A model generated the notes under the pieces. It had not been told where the DNA came from and did not search any database. It saw nothing but the letters and a program-made list of their open reading frames with translations. This document shows, in pieces, positions 13,095-23,354 of a stretch of DNA of 64,000 nucleotides; positions within the stretch are counted from its first letter, which is position 1, and each line of letters begins with the position of its first letter. Origin of the DNA: Areca catechu (Eukaryota; Streptophyta; Magnoliopsida; Arecales; Arecaceae). The position numbers and the translations under genes are program-made. Where the stretch lies: the NCBI GenBank assembly GCA_021397845.1, contig CM038039.1, forward strand, positions 175,434,526-175,498,525, written 5' to 3'.

Positions 13095-15310
13095 TGGATT
13101 TCTCCCAGGAACAGTATATTGCAATCAATCAAGCATCAAAAGCCTGACGCAGTAGAAGTAGATATAAAAAAAACTAATTTATATCTAAACACGAAATTTA
13201 TAAATAAATCTAATTTATTCATCATAAACTCTTAACATACTATAATATATGACAAAAATATCTAATTTAAAAATAAAATTATTTTAAGCATAAAATACTT
13301 ACCTATATCGCTATCTTGGCTTGCTTTGAAAAACATGTCGATCTGCTTTTGAAATAAGGATTCTACCGGAGCCGCGCAATCATCGGGCCTCTGCTAGTAT
13401 CCATATAGAGTTCATGTAATAGAGTTGTAGAGAGCACCAGACTGCTAGATCCTTGTAGCCCTCTCATCTTTTTGCAAATCAGTCATTTTAAAAATCACGT
13501 GGATCCGAATCTAGACTGGCTTTTCTCGAACTGGCTTCTATCTTACAAACTAAGATTTACAAGATCTAGGACCTCTTTCTTTCTTCTTTCTCTTGTAGAA
13601 TATCTCTCTAGATCTCACACAAGGAAAAAGAAAATAAATAAAAGGGAGAGGCGGAGTTGGCTCCCCAGGAGAGAGACTTTCTGGAGATGATGCCTAAGAA
13701 AAGAACATGCCTAAAGGAAAAGTTCTTTAGTCGGCCAACCCCTCTGCCCTTTTTATAAACTAGTTGTCCCACCCCTTTAAGCCAATACACCAGTGTTTAA
13801 TTTAATCTAGTTTGGATTTAAGAGGAGTAGAAGAGAAGGACTCCTCCCCCTCTTAAAATTTATTCATGCCAAATCTATTAGCGCCATCTTCTTTCCATGC
13901 CCTACTATTTTTGTTGCACAAAACAACTTGGGGCTCAATTTGGCATATGGAGATATGGGGAGACAAGGAGAGAGAGTCTCAGTCTAACTAGACTCTAGGT
14001 CATGGTCTTAATAAATTGATTTGACAGTCAAATCGAAGCTAATTTCAAATCCGATCGAACCATTTTGAAAAGGCTATTGATCCAACTCAATTAGGATCAA
14101 TTAATTGAGTCTAACTCAATTAGGATCAATTAACTGAGTCTAACTCAATTAAATTAAATCAAATTTAATTAAATTAATAATTAATCCATAATTAATTGTA
14201 ACATTTATAATTAAGTCCAAATGTACTAAAATTGCCAATTTTAGTAATATTTTGATTTGCTGATTGGATACTTAAGCTCATAATATGTGTGACCCCTCAG
14301 GTCCTATCTTGTCTAGTAATTAGACATGCTATAATCTTCATTATACATCATCGAAACTCCTTTCGATAGACTGAAACAATTTCAGATCAACCCTAATTAG
14401 GATCATCGATCTGAGAATCATCCTAATGGGCTCTCACAATCGACCGGTGACACCTAGCATTATGTAGTATCAACCCAGCAAAATAAGATTGGAACCCCTA
14501 GGTATAGTTACCATGTGATTCAATTTCTCTATCAAAAATCCTGACATGATGTTGGTTATGGATACTCATCAAACTCATTAGTCATATGCTTAACCTAATC
14601 GACTTAAGTCCAATTATGATACTAATCAAAACACCCTTTTATTATCACCTTGCTATGGCCATAGACTTCTAGACTTAGTCACATTAAGCTATAATAGATT
14701 ATTCCTTACTACTAAAGCTGTAGATCCCTACAAGTGAACACCCTACTCCTACAATAAACTTACTGCAACCAACGAACATCGCAAGGTTCCGAATGGATAG
14801 GATCTATATATTTGTGTTGTCAAACTATAGCACCTTATTATGAGTAGCTAAGACACTCTAGGTCAAAGAACTATTCACATGACTACAGCATCAGGAAGTT
14901 ATTGACGAGTGAGTAGTCATCCATATAACTTCCTGTACTTGGTCATGCTCAGTACTATTGATCTCTATCAACTACCTGCACTCTCACTCCAGTGTCACCA
15001 CACTGTAGGTTAGAGACTCATCTACCTAAAAAGGAAAGTGATCTATGCACCAATTTTAATGGATCAATCACCATCCTCATGATATTCCAACAATCGAGAG
15101 CTTTTAGAAGTTATTATATAAAGACACATACCTCAGATTCTCAAATCCTGAGAATATGTATCATTGCCCATTAACTCCATGGACGATTCATAGACATATC
15201 AATATGAATGAAACTAATGCCCTTTTATTAATAAAGATTAAGTACAAAGTTCATGCCCTAAAAATTAAAATGTGTCAAGCCAACTTGGCTTTTAGGGCAT
15301 ACATCTAACA
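13095..15310 (-). repeat. LTR shared by E2 (as 5' LTR) and E3 (as 3' LTR), 2216 bp
   Basis: On the minus strand it runs from TGTTAGATGTATGCCC (15310) to GGGAGAAATCCA (13095). The low-coordinate side touches the E2 PBS and the high-coordinate side touches the E3 polypurine tract, so one LTR serves two internal regions. A TATA-like TTTATAAAAAGG (minus strand) lies at about 13749-13760. It contains a 15-base block AGTGTGGTGACACTG (14990-15004) also present in the C-family LTRs. No gene inside. Confidence 0.92.
14084..14151. repeat. 29-bp tandem repeat inside the E2/E3 LTR
   Basis: Two full units starting AACTCAATTAGGATC (14084-14112 and 14113-14141), differing at one base, and the first 10 bases of a third. 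Confidence 0.85.
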
Positions 15311-15322
15311 ACGTCCCACTTG
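15311..15322 (-). promoter_or_regulatory. E3 polypurine tract
   Basis: On the minus strand CAAGTGGGACGT, immediately before the LTR start TGTTAG. Plus-strand primer site of the element. Confidence 0.85.
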
Positions 15323-18300
15323 TACTAAAGCCAATTGGCTACATTTCTAAGTCCCATTTTCTCATAGTGGACTTCAGCCTTTTGCTAGATTAGAGTCTTA
15401 GTTAGTGGGTCTGCCATGTTGTCCGTGGAGTCTACTCTTCGCACCTCAATATACTTATTCTCGAGGTAGTCACGTATGATATGAAATCATCGCTCAATAT
15501 GCTTAGACTTCAAGAGAGACCTGGGCTCCTTAGCAAGAGCTATTTCACCATTATTATCACAATATATGAGGATGGTATTAGATGGCATCACCCTAAGCTC
15601 GCAACAAACTTTTTATACCAGAAGGATTCTTTTGTAGCTTCAGAGGTAGTGATGTACTCTGCTTCAATTGTTGAATCTACAATGATGGGTTGCTTGGAAC
15701 TTTTTCAACTAGTCGCCATACCATTGTACAAAAATATAGATCCTGATGTAGACTTTCTATCATCTTGTTCAGACTTAAAGTCAGAGTCTATATATCTCTT
15801 TATCCCTAATTCTGAACTCCCTCCAAATACTAAGATCAAATCTTTAGTCCTTCTCAAGTACTTAAGAATGTTTTTCATAGCTATCCAGTGTTCTTCACCT
15901 GGATTCGACTGATATCTGCTCGTGACAGTCACAGCAAGAGCTATATTAGGTCGAGTATACAACATGACATACATAAGGCTTCCAACTATTGAAGCATATG
16001 GAATCTTGTTCATGCGTTGAATCTCCTCATGTGTGTTATGACACATTTTCTTGGAGAGATTAATGCCATGACGAAGAGATAACAACCATCTTTTAGAGTT
16101 CTCCATGCTGAACCTTTTCAGCACTTCCTCTATGTACAATTTTTATGAAAGGCCAAGCATCTGATTAGATCTATCACTATAGACCTTAATCCCCAAAATA
16201 TAAGATGCTTTACCTAAGTCGTTCATAAAGAATTCCTTAGATAACCAACTTTTGACCAAAGTCAACATGGGAATATCATTCCCTATAAGGAGGATGTCAT
16301 CCACGTACAATACGAGGAATGTCACCGCCCTCCCACTGGCCTTCCTATAAACACATGGCTTATCCTCATTCTTGATAAAATTAAATGATTTGATTGCATC
16401 ATCAAAATGAGTATTCCAACTCTGAGAAGCTTGCTTCAATCCGTAGATTGATCTATGAAGCTTGCAGACTTTTTGATCTTCATCATTAGAAGTGAAACCC
16501 AAAGGCTGCTCCATTTAGATATCTTCATCAAGATATCCATTCAAGAATGCAGTTTTCACATCCATCTGTCATATCTCATAATCATGATATGCAGTAATTG
16601 TAAGCAATATACGGATGGATTTCAGCATAGCTACTGGTGAAAAGGCATCATCATAGTCAATGCCTTCACATTGACTATATCCTTTCGCCACCAACCTAGC
16701 TTTAAAGGTCTCTACCTTACCATCTGCACCTATTTTCCTTTTGTAGATCTATTTGCAACCAATAGGTACGTTACCCTCTGGTGGATCCACTAAGGACCAT
16801 ACTTGGTTAAAATGCATTGATTCAATTTCTGACTTCATAGCATTCAACTATTTCTTGGAGTCAATGTCTGACATTGCCTCATTATAAGGCTTAGGATCAA
16901 TCAATTGATCCTTATCCCTAACAAGAAATATTTTCTTTATATCCTCTATAAGCATATCTAAGTACCTTTCAAGAGGTTTGGAGACTCTAATAGACCTATG
17001 AGGTGGAAGAGCATTTATGTGAATTGGTTGATTGGGTTCAATCTGATCTATAGCTGGCTGCTCCTCAGAGACTTTCTTATCGATCTCAATTAACCTCCCA
17101 CTAACACCTTCCTGAATAAGCTATTTTTCAAGAAATATGGCATGTCTGCTCACAATCACACTATGATCTTCTGGAAGGTAAAACTAACATCCTAAATTTT
17201 CTTTAGGAAATCCTATAAATCAAGCTTTCATAGATCTAGATTCCAACTTATTTGCCATTAGTTTTTTGACATAGGCTGGACATCCCCAAATCTTGAAATG
17301 AGCAAGACTTGGTTTTTTACCATGCCAAATTTCATATGGTGTGGTAGGAACAAATTTAGATGGAACTCTATTTAGAATATAGAGGAAGTTTGTAGGGCAT
17401 ATCCCCAAAGAAATAAAGGCAAGTTAGTGAAACTCATCATGGATCGGACCATATCTAATAGTATCCTGTTTCTCCTCTCAGACACTCTATTGAGATGAGG
17501 CATACCAGGTGGAGTCCATTGTAAGACTATGCCATTGTCCTTGAGATAACCTAAGACTTCCCTACTAAGGTATTCACCTCCCCGATCTAATTGAAGAACC
17601 TTAAGGGTTTTTCCTATTTATTTTTCTACCTCATGTCTGAATTCCTTTAACTTTTCAAAAGCTTCAGATTTGTATCTCATAAGAAACACATAACCATACC
17701 ATGAACAATCATCAATAAAGGTTATAAAGTTGTAAAAACCACCCATGGATTGCACATCAAAAGGACCACACACATCACTGTGTACCAGGGAAAGTAATTC
17801 TGTAACCCTCTCCCCATGTCCTACAAAGGTTAACATGGTCATTTTTTCTTGAAGACAAGACTCACAAGGTGGGTATGATTCAGAATTAACTGAATCTTGG
17901 ATCCCATCCCTTTCCAGTTTGTTTATTCTGTCCTCACCTATATGACCGACCTTTAGATGCTACATATATTTATGATTTAGGTCATCTCTGGCATGTTTAT
18001 GTCCTATGGCATTCACTTTAATTTTCTTGATAATATTCAAAGATGCATCGACATGCAAATAATAGAGACTATCAATTAAAATAGCTTTTGTAACCAATTT
18101 ATTTCTCAAATAAATACTACAAAAGTCTTTATTGAATGTAAATATAAATCCATCTTGTGCTAGCATAAAGACATAAATCAAATTTCTACTATCTCCAGGC
18201 ATAAAATAATAGTCACTAAGTACTAATCTAAACCTTAAGGTAACACTAGAGAATATGATCCAATGGCTTGTGCAGCAACTTTTGCACCATTTTTGACATA

Positions 18301-18480
18301 TAGGACCATCTCACCTTCTCTCAGCATTCTACTTCTTTCCAGACCCTGCATTGAAATGCATATATGAGCATTAGAGCCAGAGTCTAAAATCCAATTAGAA
18401 GTAGATGAAATCGTTAGGTTAGATTCAATAACGAGTATGGACTTACCTTCAGAAGGCACATCCTCCTTCTATTTCTTAAT
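15323..18480 (-). pseudogene. pol: E3 pol: protease, integrase, RT, RNase H (broken)
   Basis: Protease WILDSG, DSG at 18376-18384. GAG-pre-integrase and integrase follow: LVHSDVCGPF, FIDDCSWYGYVFLM, then a TAA at 17618-17620 in EVEKQTG; the VSERRNR block near 17480 keeps the catalytic Glu. RT: stops at 16569-16571 (Trp of YEIWQMD) and 16515-16517 (before MEQPLGF), then 123 open codons with SIYGLKQASQSWN and YVDDILLIGND, a TAA at 16143-16145, and 144 more open codons into RNase H. The RNase H end is near 15330-15490. All four named stops occur at the same codons in E2. Confidence 0.88.
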
Positions 18481-19281
18481 GCTTTCCAGGTAGAGAGGAT
18501 AATTTCTTTTCCAGTGGTCATCTATATTGCAGTGGAAATATTTTTCTTTGCTAACCTTTGCTTTCTTGGTAGTGTCCTTCTTCTATTTGTTCTCCTTCTT
18601 CTACTTCTTTGCAGGTTTCTTCTTCTTCCAAGTAGACTTTTTTTTGAAGGAAGACTACTCCACAGAGAAAATATAGTCCCTTGAGCTCTTTAGGATCCCA
18701 TCATTGCTTACCAACATGTTCAATAATTCAGGTAAAGTGTAATTTAACTTATTTATATTATTGTTCATAACAAACTGAGCCTATGAACTAGTCAAGGACT
18801 GGAGGATCAAATCCACCTGAAGATCCTTGTGAATAGGAATGCCCAGCTTCTCAAGCTGTTCGATATCCTTGATCATTATCAAATAATGATCGTGGATTGA
18901 CTACCCTTCATGCATCTTGTTGTTGAAAATCCTTTTCAACACTTCAAAGCATGCAATCTGACTTTGTTCACCATATAACTCTTGTAGGTGAATCAGAATC
19001 GATTTAGCAGTTGGCATATCCTCTTGTTGGCTCTGTAATTTATTTGATATTAAGGCCAACATATAACACTTAACCTTATTATCATCTTCTATCCATTTTT
19101 CATATGCAGTCGTCTGACGAGCATTTGGATGGTCAGGTAAAATAGGGGTTTCCTGGTCAAGCACATAGCCCAACTTCTCAGAACTCAAAACATTTTTTAT
19201 GTTTCTCAACCAATCTTTGAAATTAAGGACTACAAGTTGTTTTGTCTTTAGAATACGGGCTAAGGGATTTGAAGCAAACAA
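18481..19281 (-). pseudogene. gag: E3 gag (broken)
   Basis: The former start codon is TTG (19281-19279) where E2 has ATG. The frame reads LFASNPLARILKTKQL, NFKDWLRNIKNVL, LYGEQSQIACFEVLKR, typical Copia gag. The ORF stays open to about 18901. The zinc knuckle near 18500-18540 has Tyr for the first and last Cys. The last-Cys-to-Tyr change is shared with E2. A Lys-rich linker precedes it. Confidence 0.8.
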
Positions 19282-20821
19282 GGTTAACTGCAAGAGTAGA
19301 TGATTCAAATTAAATGCATTATACTTAATTATTAAAATTATTCTATGGTCTTTACAAATAATTTTAGAACTCCCACATTTTCTCGGATCTCTCACACTCC
19401 CCGTGGAGATGCGGATGTCCTGCGACTCTAGGTTTCTAGTGGGTGCTACGGTCCCATCGATGTGTGGCACCTCACCATGCCTAGTTATTGGTAACACGCT
19501 ATACCAATAGGTGGCCAACTCTTATCCAATGTATCTAATACAAGTTGTAGCAACTTAGTCTCTATATCATGGAACCTCAACATGCCCATTTATTGGTCCA
19601 ATCATTAGTTAAATTAGACCCACCATTCCCACTAGACAAAGCCATCATTGAGTCCCTTAACGTGCCCATTTATTGGGCCCAACCTCATCAGTGCCTAGCA
19701 ACATCTCATGATTAATAAGGTGGTTCTGTCTTCCGAATGCAACTAGACCACTATAACCAGCCGAGAATAATCGACGTCAGTAGGACACACGTGCCCTACA
19801 ATGGTGGAAGACCTAAGACTTAATATTTATGGGGAGCTTAGGTTAAGATCTCTTCTAAATGATCAGCCAAATCATGTCTAATCAATTACATTCAGTCAGC
19901 ACAATCTCAAATATGACTAAAATAACTAGCATGGGTGAACTCAAATCAAAAGTGACCCTTTTGAAAACTTAATCAACCAATTTGGCCAGGTCAATTTAAT
20001 TCATGGGAGGGTTCAGCCATATACCCTCTTTCCACCAAACTAGTTGGTTGAGAAAGAGTTAGCCCCAATTAAAAACCATGATCAAAACCTTTCTTAGACA
20101 CCAATTGATTTATAAGATTCAATTAGGTCAATCTAGTGATCTGGGCTCATTACTTAGACAAATTAGGCCTTAACTTATTGATTCATAGTCAGATGAGTCG
20201 ATCTGACTAGACATCTAAAAATAATTTGAAGGTGACTAGACCTAATTTGTTCAACCCAAACTTTCATTCACCTATTTAATTTTATGATCAAATCAATTTT
20301 AAAATTGGTTCAAGTGTGTGATATTTATGGCTTTTGATCATGAATCACATTTAAGATCTAAACCATAATTTGGTGCATCACATACATCATCATGTCAGAT
20401 CATATAATTAAACTACATCTAATGTAATTAAATAGATCTAAAACATGCTTAACAACACATCACATATGTAATCATAAATCAATCAAAACCCTTTTGAAAA
20501 TCCTTTTTGAAAACCAGGTATACATCAAAGTAGGACAACCTTTCTACTATAGGCTGCACACCCTATAGCAGGACAACCTTATGTCACTTTATGCAACCTT
20601 TGATCAATTAAATTTTATATTATTAAATTTAATTTCAGATCTAAAAATTATGATTTTAATTTTGAAAATAATTTTCAAAGCAAAATAATTCTATGCTAGA
20701 ATAATCTCATATTCAGCATAGACTTGATACAATCATAATTTATGTAGCTGATCTGAATATTTTTTAGATTTGATTCTCATCCATGCATGTTAAAGAAAGG
20801 AGAACCATGACTCTTATACCT
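19282..20821 (-). other. E3 leader and decayed primer binding site
   Basis: No supported gene. The sequence aligns with the E2 leader. At 20809-20821 the plus strand reads GACTCTTATACCT where the intact site would read GGCTCTGATACCA, so the tRNA-Met site has at least two changes. The next bases are the S0 LTR. Confidence 0.75.
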
Positions 20822-20823
20822 AT

Positions 20824-22529
20824 TGCCCAGGTGGCTTTCCCAAGAGAGGGGGTGAATTGAGAATTTTAAAAATTAATCAGATATGTGCTCTTTTAATTCT
20901 TCTTAAGTGTGATAGTGCTATGATTAAGATAAGCAAAAGCAGAAGCAAATGCAAATAGAAAAAGGCAGATTACAAACATCGCATATTTAGAGTGGTTCAG
21001 AGCAACTTCGCTCCTACGTCCACTACCCAGGAAACCACTTGATATTTTCACTATATTCCATACTAGAATACAGTCGGATTATTTTACCAAGCTCACATCA
21101 AAACCTAACTTGGTTTTTCAACCGGGCACACCAAAAATCCAACACCTAGTTTTACCAGGATCACCAAGAATCCAACACTTGGTTTTACCAGGATGACCAA
21201 GAACCTATACTTGGTTTTACACAGGCTAACCAAGAACCTACACTTGGTTTTACACAGGCTAACCAAGAACCTACTTGGTTTTTAAACCAGGCTTACCAAT
21301 AACACAACAACTCATAAAAGAGTTAAAGAAAATAAGCAACAAGATGACAAACTATTATTATCTGATGGTTGCCGATGCAGCTCGAGAGAAGCCTTTTAAT
21401 TACACTTTAATGCTCTTCAGTGGCTTCTTTAACTTCCTTAATATATGGTTCAAGCTTCAGATTAGGAGTTGGTGAAGTCTTGAAGACTGACTTGAATGCT
21501 CTCTTTTATGCTCTTTTGCTCGTAAGCTCATTTAATATTCAACTAAGCATTAGCCTTTTCAAAAGTTGTCCAAATCTCTCATTTATAGAGTGTTGTACTC
21601 TTCTTGGATGGATATAGTCATTGTAGACCGTTGGGATGTGATATTTGATCGTTGGAGTACTTTTTAAATTCAAAAAAGAAGTTTTGGAACTAGCTGTTAC
21701 CTGCATGGAATTAACCTTCGAGTCAGCTCGGATCCCTCGAGTCAGCTTGGAATCTCAAAGAAGTTCTGGTCGAGTCATCTCGCCTTAATCGGGTTGGCTC
21801 GGTTTCACAGTGTTCTTGATACCTTACTCTAGATGAGTCAGCTCGCCTTAATTTAAGTCAGCTCGAATTCACAGGTCTTCAAAATTGTACACTAGAAGAG
21901 TCGACTCTTCGAATTAGAGTTGGCTCGCCTAGATGTTCTCTTAGAACTAATTTCTCATGGACTTTGGAGTAGTCAACTCGGATCTCTGAAGAGTCAACTC
22001 GGATATCAGACTAAATGGATGAGTTGGCTCAGATTTCCTTTGGGTCAGCTCGCTTGTTTGATTCAGAAAATGGTACTCTGGACGAGTCGGCTCGGGTTCC
22101 TTTGAGTCAGCTCAGATTTCTGCATACCAGAATCCTTCATGTGTGCCATGAACTAGAGTCGGCTCCCTCTACTCGAGTCGGCTTGGATGAGTTTTTCAGT
22201 GAAGCTTCAACTTTTCTCCAGAATTCTTCCAGCAATTATTCAAGACTTAAAACTCTTCCCAACTCAACTAAATAAAAATTCTAAAGAATTTAAGCTTGAA
22301 AACACTTAGAAGTGACCCAATTTAAAGAATATTTCTTTAATTTTTCTTTGGGCTCTTCTTTACATGATACATTTATAATACAACTCATAACACATAATAA
22401 GATTGTAGGTGTTGTAATTTATCAATGAAGTCATCCTACAAAAACTTGTAAATCACTTTAAAGGTAGTCAGTAACATAAGTGCATGCTCTAATATTTTAT
22501 TATCATCAAAATCACTCAAGGGGTCAACA
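20824..22529 (-). repeat. S0 3' LTR, 1706 bp
   Basis: On the minus strand it starts TGTTGACCCCTTGAG (22529) and ends CCACCTGGGCA (20824), next to a PPT. The end carries the CCCAAGAGAGGGGGTGAATT block (20839-20858, plus strand), which I recognise as common in plant Sirevirus-type LTRs. Near 21180-21290, plus strand, a short phrase (CTTGGTTTTACACAGGCTAACC) recurs. A 16-copy GAGTCGGCTCGG array fills 21719-22186. No gene. Confidence 0.85.
21719..22186. repeat. Array of 16 GAGTCrGCTCGG-type motifs in the S0 LTR
   Basis: About sixteen copies of a 12-13 base motif at irregular spacing of roughly 20-50 bases, e.g. CGAGTCAGCTCGG (21719), AGAGTCGACTCT (21896, a perfect palindrome), CGAGTCGGCTCGG (22083). 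Variation is concentrated at the central dinucleotide (CG, CA or TT/TG forms), as expected if a methylated CpG decays. It may be a protein-binding array in the promoter part of the LTR. Confidence 0.85.
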
Positions 22530-23354
22530 ATCTCTCCCTTTTTGATGATGACAAAACACCAGACATGTAAAAGGTTTACAATTACATGTGAGAGTATATT
22601 TGCAAGTAAGTATAGAGACATTTATGAGTTGTATTTGAAAGAATTTGACAGAGTATCATAGCTTTTGAGATAAGATCTATATGTATAAGAGCTTTTAGGA
22701 ATAAGTTTAATATACATCACAGCTTGTATATAGACAATGTATCAGAGCTTTAAAAGTATGTTCAATATATATTATAGCTTTCGGAATATATCAGAGCTTG
22801 TTCATCTTTCAATCTGTAGCAGAGCTATACCATATTAAAGTTTGTTCAGAGCTAATAATGGATAGCCGTTGACAGTATATCAGAGAAATTTAAAATTTAT
22901 TAGAATAATTAAGTTGAATATATATCAGAGCAATCAGAGCAAATCTATCAAAGAAAATATATGCAAGTTTCTATGCAAAATTGATGTCAACAATTTCTAA
23001 TTTTCCAATATTTTTCTCCCCCTTACTTGTATATTTTCCATGCATATTCATACATATACCATTCTCCCATTCTTCCAATATTTATATCATTCTTCTCCTT
23101 TTTGTCACTAATCAAAAAGGTATTCAATTAAAGTCATTCTCCCCCTTTGTTAAGTACATAAATCTTGTTTTTTGAAATAGAATGAAAGGATTGACTAGAT
23201 TGTTTGAGATAATTTGACTTTTAAAAAGATTTGATAATCTACTAAAGCAAAGATACCATTGCAAACACAATAGGAGAGAAACAAATACTTTCATTTCATT
23301 CAATGATTTTCAATACACATTATAAAAGTTTGAAAGCAAAAATACGAACATTGG
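22530..23354 (-). promoter_or_regulatory. S0 3' untranslated region with multiple polypurine tracts
   Basis: No supported gene. On the minus strand, AAAAAGGGAGAGAT (22543-22530) directly precedes the LTR and is the working PPT. Similar purine tracts lie at 23012-23026, about 23093-23105 and 23135-23153 (AACAAAGGGGGAGAATG). Repeated PPT-like tracts before the 3' LTR are known in Sireviruses. Confidence 0.75.

Larger units (their letters stand above)
6103..15310 (-). mobile_element. E2: decayed reverse Ty1/Copia element with 5' LTR
   Basis: On the minus strand it reads 5' LTR (13095-15310), tRNA-Met PBS, a 1.5-kb leader, gag, protease, integrase, RT and part of RNase H. Its 3' end and 3' LTR are missing at 6103, where E1 begins. 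A solo LTR (9686-11280) splits its gag. The LTR at 13095-15310 also serves as the 3' LTR of the next element, E3, giving an internal-LTR-internal tandem. Remaining coding is full of stops. Confidence 0.88.
13095..20823 (-). mobile_element. E3: decayed reverse Ty1/Copia element, tandem to E2
   Basis: On the minus strand: PBS remnant (20821-20809), leader, gag, pol, PPT (15322-15311) and 3' LTR (13095-15310). Its 5' LTR is absent because S0 starts at 20824, exactly where that LTR should begin. It aligns with E2 along gag, pol and leader and shares its LTR and several nonsense codons. Confidence 0.9.
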
